The notes: generated by a model not told the origin, from the letters alone. Counted from the stretch's first letter, positions 1 to 10,767 are shown. The stretch is DNA of 64,000 nt from Bacteroidales bacterium (GCA_021371955.1 JAJFVD010000006.1:62001-126000), one strand, 5' to 3'. Made by a program: numbers and translations.

Positions 1-683
1 AACTGCGCATCTTCTTTGCGAACAGCTCTTCCCTCTTCAAGAGATTTGAAGCCGGAATACATTTTTATGTTTGAAAGGGAATCATTTGAAACCATATCAG
101 CAGTAAAGAGCCTTATAAACCCTCCATCGAAACATGATAACATGAGCTTGTTTTCCGAAGTAACCAATCCTTCAAAAAAACGATAGTCTCCGGACGGGGT
201 CAGGAACGAACCGGTAACTTTCCCGTTTGCTTCTGCAAATTCTCCAATTATTTCATTTTCGCCAAGTTTAACGAGCCATCTGCCGGCAGCAGAGAATGAC
301 GGTGTCTGCGGCTTTTCTGTGAAACGCCAGCCGGTATTGGGAACAGCTGTCACAGGCATTGTATAGGAAGTACGGACAAAGTTGCCCGAGAGCCCCTCTT
401 TTGTGAATCCAAGAGCGAAGCGGGAGCTGAACAGCGGCATCTCAATAAAGAGCGAGTCTCCGGCCATTTTAATATCCTTAACTTCATATCTGGACTCTCC
501 GGTTATAATCTCAATTGTTGTATCGGACGGAGATATCTTAAGTTCAAAATTGAACGGAATTTCTGTTGAATCCGATGTGAGAAGAACAGCTCTCCACACT
601 CCGGGAGTGAGTTGAGCCTTCTTTGTCCCGCACGAAGCAAGAATCAGTGCGCAAATTACCAGGGGAAAAATAATTTTCTTCAT
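1..683 (-). CDS. Lipoprotein, N-terminal part (possibly TlpA/peroxiredoxin-type)
   Basis: The frame is open from an ATG at 681-683 to the window edge, giving about 227 residues with the C-terminus outside. The N-terminus is a lipoprotein signal: two lysines, a hydrophobic stretch and a lipobox ending LASC at residue 18. What follows is beta-rich, with a first segment like WRAVLLTSDSTEIPF and a later GRWLVKLGENE. This pattern resembles the N-terminal domain that Bacteroidota place before thioredoxin-fold TlpA/peroxiredoxin-like domains, but no CxxC motif falls inside the window, so that assignment is a guess. It is probably anchored in a membrane facing the periplasm. The P-type ATPase gene ends at 687 on the same strand, 3 bp upstream of this start, so the two are likely cotranscribed. 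Confidence 0.7.
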   Translation of the reverse strand, partial: MKKIIFPLVICALILASCGTKKAQLTPGVWRAVLLTSDSTEIPFNFELKISPSDTTIEIITGESRYEVKDIKMAGDSLFIEMPLFSSRFALGFTKEGLSGNFVRTSYTMPVTAVPNTGWRFTEKPQTPSFSAAGRWLVKLGENEIIGEFAEANGKVTGSFLTPSGDYRFFEGLVTSENKLMLSCFDGGFIRLFTADMVSNDSLSNIKMYSGFKSLEEGRAVRKEDAQ

Positions 684-686
684 AGT

Positions 687-3539
687 TTATTTGTTTATGA
701 GCGTTTTAATGAGTCTCACAATTTCTCCTATCCATAATACAACCGAAGTGGAAGCAATAATAATTACCCAGTCCCGGAAGCTCAAAGGTTCTGTGCGGAA
801 TGCATCGCCGCCAAACTGAACAATTAAAATCTGGCCAACAACAATCAGCAGCGAAACGAAAACGAATCCGGGGCTTTTCAGTATTCCTTTAAAAGATGAT
901 CCGCCTATTCCAAAACTTTTTGCATTGAACATGTTCCAGAATTGCAACATCACAAAAGCAGTAAAGAAAAGAGAGAGGTTATATCTTGAGATTTCTCCTG
1001 CTGCATCTGTAAGATTGAAAAGGAGCACCAACAGCACTACAACGAAAAGCAGGCCGGTAAAAAGAATGTTCCACCTCATTGGCTTTGTTATGATAAATGC
1101 CGACGAATCTCTTGGTTTGTCGTGCATTACCTTTGGATTGGGAGGAAGTGAAGCGAGTGCCCCTGCAGCAAAAGTGTCCATTATGAGGTTTACCCACAGC
1201 ATTTGTGTTACCGTGAGAGGAAGTTCGTGGCCAAAGATAGTGCCCAGCAGAACTATAATTAGTGCAGAAAGATTTATTGTAAGCTGAAAAATTATAAACT
1301 TCTGGATGTTCTGATAAAGCGAACGCCCCCACATAACCGCAGTAGCGATTGAATTAAAGGAGTCGTCCAGCAGAGTTATATCGCTCGCCTCTTTTGCAAC
1401 TGATGTTCCTGTACCCATTGAAAGCCCCACATTGGCAAAGTTAAGAGCCGGAGCATCATTTGTACCGTCACCGGTAACTGCCACAACCTCTCCTCGTTTC
1501 TGCAAAAGCTGAACAAGCCGTTGTTTGTCGGTAGGTCTTGCACGGCACATAATTTTAAGAACAGCTACTCTTTTGAATGCCTCTTCATCGGAAAGTTTTT
1601 CAAAGTCTACCCCAGTGATAATTGCGTCTTCGGAGTAACCCTCTTTTAATATTCCTATCTGCCTTCCTATTTCCTTTGCCGTTCCAGGTGTATCTCCGGT
1701 AACAATTTTAACATCTATGCCTGCTCTGAGGCATCTTGAAACTGCATCCGGAACATCGTCCCTCACTGGGTCCGAAATTGCCACAACGCCAAGATATGAC
1801 AGCCCGTCCGAAGCAATTGCCTCTACAGACCTGTTGTCGTTTTCCTCAACCTCTTTCCATGCAAAAGCCAGAGTTCTCATAGCCTTGCCCTGATATCCCA
1901 GAAGTTTTTCCTTTATGCCTTCAGGATGATCTTTGCATTTCCCGATTACTATTTCCGGAGCACCTTTCACATAAAGCACTTTTTTACCCAGGGTAGCATT
2001 GAAAACTATTGTTCCCATATACTTTCTCTCTGTGGAGAAAGTAAGCTGGTCCAGAATCCTGGAGTCATTGCGCACATGCAGGTAGTTTATTCCTTTTGAA
2101 TAGAGCCACAACAAAAGGGCCGCCTCCGTGGGGTTCCCCATTGTCTTTATGTTTGCCGGGTCGGAGAAGTTTAAGAATGCAGTTGAGTTGACAGAGATGT
2201 TCTCAACAATAAATTCACTCTCTTTTCCTTTGGCCGGATTCTCTTCGTCAAGACCGGGAAATGCTGTTTCGGCAACTCTCATTTGGTTTCTTGTGAGGGT
2301 ACCTGTTTTGTCTGTACAGATAACGGTTGTTGCTCCCATTGTCTCCGTTGCATGCATCTTGCGCACTAGGTTGTTTGTTTTGAGCATTCTTCTCATACTC
2401 ATTGCAAGCGAAAGTGTTACGGACATTGGAAGTCCTTCCGGAACTGCCACAACAATGAGTGTTACGGCAACCATGAAATAACTCAGGATCTTAGATGCTG
2501 TGTCTACGGAAACCCATGATTCCGCCTCAAACGGATTTATGCCAAAAGCGAGGCCGGCAAGAGCCGGAACTGTGAATGTAATTACTCCGTATGCAAACCA
2601 CTTAATCCAGCTGCCCTGAGAAATTGACTTGGGATATTCTCTTTTTTTGCCAAAAAGCTCCAGCCCGTCATATAAGATTGGAACCCAAATTCTCGAGATG
2701 GCAACAACAATTGCAGCAATTAAGGAAATCAGCAGAACCATCTGCCCTGTTGAATATTCTGCGGGTCCAAAAAACATGTCTTTTACAAAAAGGACGGTAA
2801 AAATTGTAAAGGCAAGCAGGATACCGATAAATCCGATAAATTTAGCAAGAGAGCCAAGCTGGCGGTTAAGAGGAGTCTCTTCTGTGGTGATTTCGGTTGA
2901 TTTTTCGGCCACTTTCCCGAATTCAGTAGAGTCCCCTACTTCTGTAATTTTATATATGCAGTGACCTTCCACAACGGTGGTTCCGCGCATTATGCGATTT
3001 GTTGCATATGTAGCCTCTTCATCAAAAGAATCCGGATTGGTGCTTTTTGAAATCATTGGCTCTCCGGTTAATGTCGATTCATTTACCGACAACGAAACAG
3101 CTTCCAGCAATTCTCCGTCTGCGGGAACTTCCTCTCCTGTGTCGAGTACAACAATGTCACCAACTACTATGTCGCATTTTGGCAACTCTATAATGTTCCC
3201 GTCCCGGATAATCTTTACCGGAGTTTCATCGTTAACCTGGTTTAGAATGTCGAATTTCTTACTTGCATCCATTTCAAACCAGAAGCCCACTCCTGTTGCC
3301 AGAAATATAGCAAAGAAAATGCCGATGGTTTCAACAAATTCGTTATGGATAAATGATATCCCCAGAGAAAGAAATGCGGCTATGAGCAAAATGCGTATGA
3401 TTGGGTCCTTGAATTTTTCAAGGAAGAGCTTCCAAAGCGGCTCTCTTTCGGGAGGGGTAAGGACGTTCCGGCCATACTTTGCTCTGCTTTCCTCTGCCTG
3501 GGCCGAGGTTAAGCCTGTGTAGTCAATCTTTTTATTCAC
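687..3539 (-). CDS. Calcium-translocating P-type ATPase, PMCA-like
   Basis: A 950-residue P2-type cation ATPase that would export Ca2+ at the expense of ATP. Visible motifs are the actuator loop STLTGEP (about 155), PEGLP in the ion-binding helix (about 368-372), the phosphorylation site DKTGTLT with D410, and the hinge TGDGTNDAPAL. A cation-ATPase N-terminal domain and a C-terminal helix bundle complete it. The segment at about 255-345, between the usual third and fourth helices, holds a basic loop and two more hydrophobic stretches than is typical. The start is GTG (CAC at 3537-3539), and the first 8 bases overlap the end of rlmN, so translation is probably coupled. The ion is inferred from family resemblance to PMCA/SERCA-type enzymes. 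Confidence 0.92.
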   Translation of the reverse strand: MNKKIDYTGLTSAQAEESRAKYGRNVLTPPEREPLWKLFLEKFKDPIIRILLIAAFLSLGISFIHNEFVETIGIFFAIFLATGVGFWFEMDASKKFDILNQVNDETPVKIIRDGNIIELPKCDIVVGDIVVLDTGEEVPADGELLEAVSLSVNESTLTGEPMISKSTNPDSFDEEATYATNRIMRGTTVVEGHCIYKITEVGDSTEFGKVAEKSTEITTEETPLNRQLGSLAKFIGFIGILLAFTIFTVLFVKDMFFGPAEYSTGQMVLLISLIAAIVVAISRIWVPILYDGLELFGKKREYPKSISQGSWIKWFAYGVITFTVPALAGLAFGINPFEAESWVSVDTASKILSYFMVAVTLIVVAVPEGLPMSVTLSLAMSMRRMLKTNNLVRKMHATETMGATTVICTDKTGTLTRNQMRVAETAFPGLDEENPAKGKESEFIVENISVNSTAFLNFSDPANIKTMGNPTEAALLLWLYSKGINYLHVRNDSRILDQLTFSTERKYMGTIVFNATLGKKVLYVKGAPEIVIGKCKDHPEGIKEKLLGYQGKAMRTLAFAWKEVEENDNRSVEAIASDGLSYLGVVAISDPVRDDVPDAVSRCLRAGIDVKIVTGDTPGTAKEIGRQIGILKEGYSEDAIITGVDFEKLSDEEAFKRVAVLKIMCRARPTDKQRLVQLLQKRGEVVAVTGDGTNDAPALNFANVGLSMGTGTSVAKEASDITLLDDSFNSIATAVMWGRSLYQNIQKFIIFQLTINLSALIIVLLGTIFGHELPLTVTQMLWVNLIMDTFAAGALASLPPNPKVMHDKPRDSSAFIITKPMRWNILFTGLLFVVVLLVLLFNLTDAAGEISRYNLSLFFTAFVMLQFWNMFNAKSFGIGGSSFKGILKSPGFVFVSLLIVVGQILIVQFGGDAFRTEPLSFRDWVIIIASTSVVLWIGEIVRLIKTLINK

Positions 3540-4581
3540 CTGTTGAATTTATTTGTTTTTTAAGAATTTTTCGGTTGCTCCCGCTCAATTGTCCGCAGGC
3601 AGCAAGTATATCTTCGCCCCTTGATGAGCGGATAGTTGCAATCAGTCCGGCTTTGTTGAGTCTGTTCTGGAATATCTCCATCATTCCCATTTGTGACGAT
3701 TTTAAAGGAAAATCCGGAATTTCGTGAAAACGGATAAGATTAACCCTGCACTCAATCCCTCTTAATAATCTTATGAGACCGTCTGCATGTCTTTTATCGT
3801 CGTTCCATCCGTTGAACATAATGTATTCAAAACTCACTCTCCGCTGTCCGGAAAAGTCATAATTTCTTATGAGATCCACGGTTTCAGATATAGGATAAGC
3901 CTTTTGCATTGGCATTAGCTGAATCCGCTCTTCTTCAAACGGGTTATGCAGAGAAATGGCAAGATGACATTTTGAATTATCCAGAAAATCTTTAAGCGCA
4001 GGATAGACGCCTATAGTAGAAAGGGTGATTCGTTTCGGGCTCCACCCGAATCCCCAGTCGGCAGTTAAAATTTCAATACTCCTGAATACCTCAGCGGTAT
4101 TGTCGAGAGGCTCGCCCATTCCCATGAAGACAACATTAGTAAGATTTTCGCTCTCTTCTACATTCATAAACTGCGATATAATCTCCCCGGCAGTGAGATT
4201 GCCATTAAAGCCAAGCCTTCCTGTCATACAGAAATGACATCCCATTTTACATCCGGTCTGAGATGACACACATAAAGTTGCTCTCTCCTCCTCAGGAATC
4301 ATTACACTCTCAATGGTACTCCCTTTCAATGTGGGAAAAAGATATTTTTTTGTTCCGTCGGCTGAAATAAGACTCTCAACCGGGCTAAATCCTCCAACTT
4401 CATATTCTTCCGATAAGGCCTGTCTCGAACTCTTCGAGAGATTCGACATTTGCTCAATCTCTTTTACCCTCTTTTTATATAGCCATTCTGCAAGTTGTTT
4501 TGCAGTATATGCAGGCAGTGCAAGGGTTTCCACAATTTGTGCGAGCTCGCTGATGCTCTTTCCAATCAACCATTTTTTCAT
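3532..4581 (-). CDS. rlmN: Dual-specificity 23S rRNA/tRNA adenine-C2 methyltransferase RlmN
   Basis: A 349-residue radical-SAM methyltransferase of the RlmN/Cfr family. It methylates C2 of A2503 in 23S rRNA and A37 of some tRNAs. The radical-SAM cluster motif CKMGCHFC gives cysteines 111, 115 and 118. The C-terminal CGQLSG at about 329 supplies the methyl-carrying cysteine expected for RlmN. Length and motif order match the family. The gene is divergent from recA with 65 bp between starts. Its stop codon lies inside the start of the Ca2+-ATPase gene, so the two form one transcription unit. Confidence 0.96.
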   Translation of the reverse strand: MKKWLIGKSISELAQIVETLALPAYTAKQLAEWLYKKRVKEIEQMSNLSKSSRQALSEEYEVGGFSPVESLISADGTKKYLFPTLKGSTIESVMIPEEERATLCVSSQTGCKMGCHFCMTGRLGFNGNLTAGEIISQFMNVEESENLTNVVFMGMGEPLDNTAEVFRSIEILTADWGFGWSPKRITLSTIGVYPALKDFLDNSKCHLAISLHNPFEEERIQLMPMQKAYPISETVDLIRNYDFSGQRRVSFEYIMFNGWNDDKRHADGLIRLLRGIECRVNLIRFHEIPDFPLKSSQMGMMEIFQNRLNKAGLIATIRSSRGEDILAACGQLSGSNRKILKKQINSTGE

Positions 4582-4590
4582 TTGGCAAAG

Positions 4591-4623
4591 TTAGGGAAAT
4601 TTGAAAAGGATTTGTTACTTTTG
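4591..4623 (+). promoter_or_regulatory. Putative recA promoter, Bacteroidota type
   Basis: TACTTTTG at 4616-4623 matches the Bacteroidota -7 element TAnnTTTG exactly. TTAG at 4591-4594 lies 21 bases upstream in place of TTTG, so the -33 element is one base off. The expected transcript start is near 4630, giving a leader of about 17 bases before the recA ATG at 4647. No LexA-type box was evident. Confidence 0.5.
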
Positions 4624-4646
4624 TGTGAATTTAAAACATAAACATT

Positions 4647-5681
4647 ATGGCGAAAGAGAGTGCAGAATTAAAAAAGGGTGCTGAGGTAAGTGCCGATAAG
4701 CTAAAAGCTTTACAGGCAACTTTAGACAAACTGGAGAAGGATTATGGGAAGGGCACCGTTATGAAGATGGGGGAGCAGCCAAAATGGGAGGTATCTACAA
4801 TTGCATCGGGGTCTATTGCTTTGGACCACGCACTTGGAATAGGAGGATATCCGAGAGGCCGCGTTATTGAAATTTACGGGCCGGAATCGAGCGGTAAAAC
4901 AACTCTGGCAATTCATGCCATTGCAGAAGCTCAGAAAACCGGAGGAATTGCGGCAATAATTGATGCCGAACACGCATTTGACAGAACTTATGCCAAAAAT
5001 CTCGGAGTGAATGTGGACACGCTTCTCATTTCCCAGCCGGACAATGGCGAACAGGCTCTTGAAATTACTGATGCTCTGATACGTTCAGGCGCAATTGACA
5101 TTATTGTTATTGACTCTGTTGCAGCATTAACGCCTAAAGCAGAAATTGAAGGCGAAATGGGTGACTCAAAAATGGGTCTTCAGGCAAGGCTGATGAGCCA
5201 GGCATTGCGCAAACTAACTGCAAACATCAGCAAAACGAACACTTGTTGTATTTTCATCAACCAGCTTCGCGATAAAATAGGGATAATGTTTGGAAATCCG
5301 GAAACTACAACCGGCGGTAACGCACTTAAGTTTTATGCTTCTGTGAGGGTCGACGTGAGAAAAATAACTCAGATTAAGGATGGCGAAGAGGCAACAGGAA
5401 ACAGGACAAGGGCCAAAATTGTAAAAAACAAGCTGGCACCGCCTTTCCGCAAAGCAGAATTTGACATCGTATTTGGCGAGGGTATTTCAAAAATCGGAGA
5501 GATTATTGACCTTGGAGTTGAATTTGAAATCATCAAAAAGAGCGGTTCGTGGTTTAGCTACGCCGACACAAAAGTAGGTCAGGGCAGAGAGGCCGTTAAA
5601 CAGATTCTGATGGACAACCCTGCGCTTATGGATGAGATCGAAGCAAAGATTCGTCTTAAACTTACTGAAATTAAAGACTAA
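4647..5681 (+). CDS. recA: Recombinase RecA
   Basis: A 344-residue RecA: the ATP-dependent strand-exchange protein of homologous recombination and coprotease of the SOS response. Walker A is GPESSGKT at residues 78-85, the following segment reads [11 protein letters not shown], and the conserved loop [17 protein letters not shown] is present. Length is typical. It is the first gene of a co-oriented run recA-trpS-dnaG-metG, with 27 bp to trpS. No intein or frameshift is seen. Confidence 0.99.
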   Translation: MAKESAELKKGAEVSADKLKALQATLDKLEKDYGKGTVMKMGEQPKWEVSTIASGSIALDHALGIGGYPRGRVIEIYGPESSGKTTLAIHAIAEAQKTGGIAAIIDAEHAFDRTYAKNLGVNVDTLLISQPDNGEQALEITDALIRSGAIDIIVIDSVAALTPKAEIEGEMGDSKMGLQARLMSQALRKLTANISKTNTCCIFINQLRDKIGIMFGNPETTTGGNALKFYASVRVDVRKITQIKDGEEATGNRTRAKIVKNKLAPPFRKAEFDIVFGEGISKIGEIIDLGVEFEIIKKSGSWFSYADTKVGQGREAVKQILMDNPALMDEIEAKIRLKLTEIKD

Positions 5682-5708
5682 TTAATTAGTTAACATTAGC
5701 TTTTTCAA

Positions 5709-6698
5709 ATGGAGACAGTATTAAGCGGGATTCGTTCTACGGGTCACCTGCACCTTGGTAACTATTTTGGTGCACTCAGGAATTACATAAAAATGCAGGA
5801 CGAGTACAACTGCTTTTTCTTTATTGCAGACCTGCACTCATTAACAACACATCCCCACCCCGATGATTTCCATTCAGGGGTTAAAACAATTTTAACCGAG
5901 TATCTTGCTTCGGGGCTTGATCCCGAAAAATCGGCAATTTTTGTTCAGAGCGATGTGCCGGAAATCGTGGAGTTGTATGTTCTGCTCAATATGATTGCAT
6001 ATAAGGGAGAGTTGGAAAGAACAGCTGCATTTAAAGAGAAGGTGAGAAAGAATCCGGAGAATGTAAACGCCGGTTTGCTCACCTACCCAGTTCTGATGGC
6101 TGCCGATATTCTTGTCCACAGGGCAAACAAGGTTCCGGTAGGGAAAGATCAGGAGCAGCACCTCGAAATGGCAAGGCTTCTTGCACGAAGGTTTAACAAT
6201 CTTTACGGAGTTGAACTGTTCCCGGAACCTCAGGCTTTCAATTTCGGGAGCGACCTTGTAAAAGTTCCCGGTCTTGACGGAAGCGGCAAAATGGGAAAGA
6301 GCGAAGGAAACGGAATATACCTGTTCGACGACGAAAAGACTATCCATAAAAAGGTGATGAAAGCAGTGACAGATGCCGGTCCCGTAGAGCAAAACAGCAA
6401 AATGGCCGAACCTGTCGAAAATCTATTTACTCTTCTGAAAATTGTATCTGCACCCGAAACGGTTGTTCAGTTTAAAGAAGCCTTTAACAATTGTACAATT
6501 CGTTACGGCGACCTTAAAAAGCAGCTTGCAACCGACATTTGCCGGCACACACTTCCAATCCGGGAGAAAATAGAAGAGATATACAAAGACGAAGCCTTTT
6601 TGCAAAGGGTAATTAAAAGAGGAACCGAAAAGGCACGTGAGAGTGCATCGGCAACTCTTTATGAGGCTAAAAAAGCCGTTGGCTTCAGGAGCTTCTGA
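5709..6698 (+). CDS. trpS: Tryptophan--tRNA ligase
   Basis: A 329-residue class I aminoacyl-tRNA synthetase that charges tRNA-Trp in the cytoplasm. The HIGH-type motif is GHLHLGN at residues 12-18, and the KMSKS motif appears as KMGKS at 194-198. Length fits bacterial TrpS. It lies 27 bp after recA and 6 bp before dnaG, so all three are probably read together. Confidence 0.97.
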   Translation: METVLSGIRSTGHLHLGNYFGALRNYIKMQDEYNCFFFIADLHSLTTHPHPDDFHSGVKTILTEYLASGLDPEKSAIFVQSDVPEIVELYVLLNMIAYKGELERTAAFKEKVRKNPENVNAGLLTYPVLMAADILVHRANKVPVGKDQEQHLEMARLLARRFNNLYGVELFPEPQAFNFGSDLVKVPGLDGSGKMGKSEGNGIYLFDDEKTIHKKVMKAVTDAGPVEQNSKMAEPVENLFTLLKIVSAPETVVQFKEAFNNCTIRYGDLKKQLATDICRHTLPIREKIEEIYKDEAFLQRVIKRGTEKARESASATLYEAKKAVGFRSF

Positions 6699-6704
6699 TA
6701 ACTG

Positions 6705-8663
6705 ATGATCAGTAAAACCACTATATCCAAAATACTTGACAGTGCTCAGATAGTCGATGTAATAAGCGACTTTGTGTCATTAAGGAGAAGGGGGGCAAAC
6801 TATACAGCTTGCTGCCCTTTTCATAATGAGAAGACACCGTCATTTTCGGTATCTCCGTCCAAAGGTATCTTCAAGTGTTTCGGATGCGGCAAGGCAGGAA
6901 ATGCCGTTAACTTCGTAATGGAACACGAACACCTCACCTATGTTGAAGCTTTGAGGTTTCTCGGCCGCAAATATGGAATAGAGGTAGAGGAGAGAGAGGA
7001 GAGCGAGGCAGAAATCCAGCAACGGCTCAAAAGCGAAAGCCTGCTGGTTGTTACTGCTTTTGCACAGGAGTTCTACTCAAATGCCTTATGGAATTCGCAA
7101 AGAGGAAGAGCCATAGGCCTCAGCTATTTCAAGGAGAGAGGATTTGACGAAGAGACAATTAAAAAATTCCAGCTTGGATGGGCACCGGAAGGTCGCGACG
7201 GAAGTATGTCTTCTGCGGCAATGCGGGCCGGGTATAAAAAAGAGTTCATAGTATCAACAGGGCTGGGAATAGAGAAGGAAGAGAGCGGGGACGTTGCGGA
7301 CCGTTTCTACGAAAGGGTAATGTTTCCAATCCACTCGCTCACGGGCAGGATAATTGCATTCGGCGGAAGAACTCTAAGGACCGATAAATCTGTAGCCAAA
7401 TACATTAATTCTCCCGAAAGTGAGATTTACAGTAAAAGCCGGTCGCTTTACGGGATATTTTTTGCCAAAAGTGCAATTGCACGGCTTCAGAAGTGCTATT
7501 TAGTAGAGGGATATACCGATGTAATATCGCTTGTACAAGCCGGAGTTGAGAATGTGGTAGCATCAAGCGGGACCTCTCTCACATCTGAACAGATAAGGCT
7601 CATAAGACGATTTGCCCCACAGGTTACAATACTTTACGACAGTGATGCTGCCGGAATAAAGGCTTCACTCAGAGGGATAGATATGCTTCTTGAGGAGGGC
7701 TTGCAGGTTAAGGTCGTACTCTTTCCGGAAGGAGATGACCCCGATTCGTACGCACGCAAAAGCACTCCGGCTCAGCTTAAGGATTATCTGCAAAATGCCG
7801 AGCGCGATTTTATAGAATTTAAAATTGAACTGCTCTCTGCAGATGCCGACAAGGACCCCATTAAGCGCAGGCAACTGATAAATGAAGTCATCACAAGTAT
7901 TTCGGTAATCCCGGATGCCATTACAAGGGCCGTTTATATCGAAGAGTGCAGTATCAAGCTCAAATTCGAACAGAATCTTCTTGCACGCGAGGTAAACAAG
8001 CTTCGGAAAGTGAGGCACCCATACGGAGGCTATCAGCAACAGGAAAGTTATTCCGAATCGGGCCTCCCTTCTTCCATCCCCGATATCAATACCGGCGAGC
8101 AACTCCCTCAGTTTGTAAGAAACATATACTGCGAGCCTGCAGAGCGGGATTTGCTATATTATCTTATGAAATTCGGAGAGTGCCCTCTTTACGGAAAAAA
8201 TGATGAAATTCAGTCTGCCATTACGGTATCGCAGTTTATTCTCATTGAACTGCAAAACGACGAGCTTGAGTTTCAGAATCTTTTATACAAAAACATCTTT
8301 GAAGAGTATTACAAACTTAGGGAAGCCGGTCAGGAGGAAATTCAAAAACATTTCACGAATCATCGGGACTCTAAAGTGGTAGAAGTGGTTACTTCAATAC
8401 TTATTCAGGAACATAACCTTAATATTAAGCAGTTTGTTGCAGCACTTGTCCCTGAGGAGAACGTACTCTCAATGGTCGTTCCCAAAGCAATTATGGTGTA
8501 TAAGGCAAAAATTACGGCAATTGCATATCAGGAACTGCGCGAGGAGATGATAAAACTTAGACCGGGCGATGACCTGAGGCAAACGGAGCTTCTTGGTCAG
8601 CTTCAAACACTTATGAATGTGAGGAATCAGCTCTCCAAGGAGTTAAACAGACTAACCATATAA
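6705..8663 (+). CDS. dnaG: DNA primase DnaG
   Basis: A 652-residue primase that makes RNA primers at the replication fork. The N-terminal zinc finger has ligands C37 and H40 (CPFH) and C58 and C61 (CFGC). The TOPRIM core shows LVEGYTDVISL and LYDSDAAGIKA, the acidic metal-binding motifs. The C-terminal third is the helical helicase-binding region, poorly conserved as usual. The start is 6 bp after the trpS stop. Confidence 0.97.
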   Translation: MISKTTISKILDSAQIVDVISDFVSLRRRGANYTACCPFHNEKTPSFSVSPSKGIFKCFGCGKAGNAVNFVMEHEHLTYVEALRFLGRKYGIEVEEREESEAEIQQRLKSESLLVVTAFAQEFYSNALWNSQRGRAIGLSYFKERGFDEETIKKFQLGWAPEGRDGSMSSAAMRAGYKKEFIVSTGLGIEKEESGDVADRFYERVMFPIHSLTGRIIAFGGRTLRTDKSVAKYINSPESEIYSKSRSLYGIFFAKSAIARLQKCYLVEGYTDVISLVQAGVENVVASSGTSLTSEQIRLIRRFAPQVTILYDSDAAGIKASLRGIDMLLEEGLQVKVVLFPEGDDPDSYARKSTPAQLKDYLQNAERDFIEFKIELLSADADKDPIKRRQLINEVITSISVIPDAITRAVYIEECSIKLKFEQNLLAREVNKLRKVRHPYGGYQQQESYSESGLPSSIPDINTGEQLPQFVRNIYCEPAERDLLYYLMKFGECPLYGKNDEIQSAITVSQFILIELQNDELEFQNLLYKNIFEEYYKLREAGQEEIQKHFTNHRDSKVVEVVTSILIQEHNLNIKQFVAALVPEENVLSMVVPKAIMVYKAKITAIAYQELREEMIKLRPGDDLRQTELLGQLQTLMNVRNQLSKELNRLTI

Positions 8664-8668
8664 ATTTT

Positions 8669-8676
8669 TATATTTG
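8669..8676 (+). promoter_or_regulatory. Putative metG -7 element
   Basis: TATATTTG is an exact TAnnTTTG match in the 34-bp gap between dnaG and metG, placing a start near 8683. No good TTTG sits 19-21 bases upstream, so the support is partial. It would give metG its own promoter besides any read-through from dnaG. Confidence 0.4.
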
Positions 8677-8697
8677 CATCCTAATTGTTTTTAAAAA

Positions 8698-10767
8698 ATG
8701 GAAAAAAGCTACAAACGACATCTGGTAACAGCGGCGCTCCCTTATGCCAACGGAGCAGTACATATTGGTCACCTTGCAGGAGTTTATGTTCCTGCAGATA
8801 TTTATGTACGTTACCTGCGAATGCGTGGAAGGGATGTGAAGTTTATTTGTGGTTCCGACGAACACGGAGTTCCCATTACCATTAAAGCCAGGCAGCAAAA
8901 CTGCTCTCCTCAGGAGGTTGTGGATAAGTATCATCTTATTATAAAAGACTCTTTCGAGCGTCTTGGGATAAGCTTCGACATATATTCAAGAACAAGTTCT
9001 GATATTCATCATAAAACAGCGTCGGAATTTTTCAAAAAATTATACGAAGACGGAAAGTTTATTGAGAGAGAGAGTGAACAGTATTTTGATGAAGAGGCAA
9101 ACCATTTTCTTGCAGACAGGTATATTACAGGCACGTGCCCTAAATGCGGTGCCGAAAATGCATACGGCGACCAGTGCGAAAAGTGCGGCAGCACACTCAG
9201 CCCGAGTGAGCTGATAAATCCGCGCTCTGCTCTTAGCGGAAACACTCCTGTTCTCAAAAAGACATCTCACTGGTATCTGCCTCTGGACGCATATGAGCCA
9301 TGGCTTAGAGAGTGGATTCTGGAACAGCATAAAGAGTGGAAAACGAATGTGTATGGCCAGTGTAAATCATGGCTGGACGGTGGTTTGCAGCCAAGAGCAG
9401 TAAGCCGCGACCTCGAGTGGGGAGTTCCTGTTCCGGTTGAAGGTGCCGAGGGAAAGGTGCTTTATGTTTGGTTTGATGCTCCTATAGGATATATCTCGAA
9501 CACTATTGAACTGATGCCAGACGAGTGGGAAAAATGGTGGAAGAGCGAAGATACCCGTCTTTTGCACTTCATCGGAAAAGACAATATCGTATTTCACTGC
9601 ATAGTTTTCCCGGCTATGCTCAAAGCCTACGGCGACGGTTATATCCTGCCCGACAATGTTCCGGCAAATGAATTTCTAAATCTCGAAGGAAATAAAATAT
9701 CGACATCCAGAAACTGGGCCGTATGGCTTCACGAGTATCTGGACGACTTCCCCGGAATGGAGGATGTGCTGAGGTATGTTTTATGTGCAAATGCACCTGA
9801 GACAAAAGACAACGACTTTACCTGGAAAGACTTTCAAACCCGCAACAACAGCGAACTCGTTGCCATCTTAGGCAACTTTGTAAACAGAGTTGTAGTTCTC
9901 ACACACAAATATTTCTCCGGAGAAGTTCCTTCATTGCTTAAAAGCGAACAGACAGACGAGGATACTTTGGCTCAAATACCGGTAATAAGAAAATCCATCG
10001 AAGAGAGTCTTGAAAATTTCCGCTTCCGCGAAGCAATTAAGGAGACTATGAATCTTGCCCGTCTTGGCAATAAATATCTCACAGACACCGAGCCGTGGAA
10101 AGTGGCTAAAACCGATATGGAGAGAGTTGCAACAATTATGAATGTATCCCTTCAGATTTGTGCCAACCTTGCAATTGCATTTGATCCGTTTTTGCCTCAC
10201 ACAACACAAAAACTTGCATATATGCTCAATATGAAGAGCAGAAACTGGGACGATTTTGGTTCAGATTCTATTCTCCATCCAGGTCATATGGTAAACGAAC
10301 CTCATCTGTTGTTTGATAAAATTGAAGATAGTGCAATTGAGATCCAGCTGGCAAAACTGGAAGCATCCAGGCCATCCGTACCGGTAACAGATTCGATTCC
10401 TGAAGAGGATGCAGAGAAAACTGAATTATTGCCACAAAAAGAAGAGTGCACATACGAAGATTTTTCTAAAATGGATATCCGCACAGCCACAGTACTTGAA
10501 GCAGAACGCGTTCCAAAAACAGATAAACTTCTTAAGCTCACTATTGATACCGGCCTTGACACAAGGACAATTGTATCCGGGATTGCTGAGTACTATACTC
10601 CTGAAGAGATGGTTGGCAAACAAATTTGTATTCTAGCAAATCTGGCTCCCCGAAAAATAAAGGGTATTGAATCGAATGGCATGATTCTCATGGCAAAAGA
10701 AGAGAGTGGTAAAATGAGGATAGTGACTCCGGAAGAACGAATCGGGAACGGCGGAACTGTTAACTAA
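8698..10767 (+). CDS. metG: Methionine--tRNA ligase
   Basis: A 689-residue class I synthetase that charges initiator and elongator tRNA-Met. HIGH motif HIGH is at 22-25. A zinc knuckle has cysteines at 147, 150, 160 and 163. The KMSKS loop is KISTS at 333-337, a variant found in other MetG proteins. From about residue 585 there is an EMAP/Trbp111-like OB-fold tRNA-binding domain ([19 protein letters not shown]), which also allows dimer formation. It is the last gene of the recA-trpS-dnaG-metG run and is followed by a perfect hairpin terminator. Confidence 0.97.
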   Translation: MEKSYKRHLVTAALPYANGAVHIGHLAGVYVPADIYVRYLRMRGRDVKFICGSDEHGVPITIKARQQNCSPQEVVDKYHLIIKDSFERLGISFDIYSRTSSDIHHKTASEFFKKLYEDGKFIERESEQYFDEEANHFLADRYITGTCPKCGAENAYGDQCEKCGSTLSPSELINPRSALSGNTPVLKKTSHWYLPLDAYEPWLREWILEQHKEWKTNVYGQCKSWLDGGLQPRAVSRDLEWGVPVPVEGAEGKVLYVWFDAPIGYISNTIELMPDEWEKWWKSEDTRLLHFIGKDNIVFHCIVFPAMLKAYGDGYILPDNVPANEFLNLEGNKISTSRNWAVWLHEYLDDFPGMEDVLRYVLCANAPETKDNDFTWKDFQTRNNSELVAILGNFVNRVVVLTHKYFSGEVPSLLKSEQTDEDTLAQIPVIRKSIEESLENFRFREAIKETMNLARLGNKYLTDTEPWKVAKTDMERVATIMNVSLQICANLAIAFDPFLPHTTQKLAYMLNMKSRNWDDFGSDSILHPGHMVNEPHLLFDKIEDSAIEIQLAKLEASRPSVPVTDSIPEEDAEKTELLPQKEECTYEDFSKMDIRTATVLEAERVPKTDKLLKLTIDTGLDTRTIVSGIAEYYTPEEMVGKQICILANLAPRKIKGIESNGMILMAKEESGKMRIVTPEERIGNGGTVN

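Noticed and set aside
5892..6392. Long open frame antisense to trpS
   Set aside because: It is a by-product of codon use in trpS, with no start signal and no family features. The same holds for other long antisense frames in dnaG, metG, hydA and the ATPase gene.
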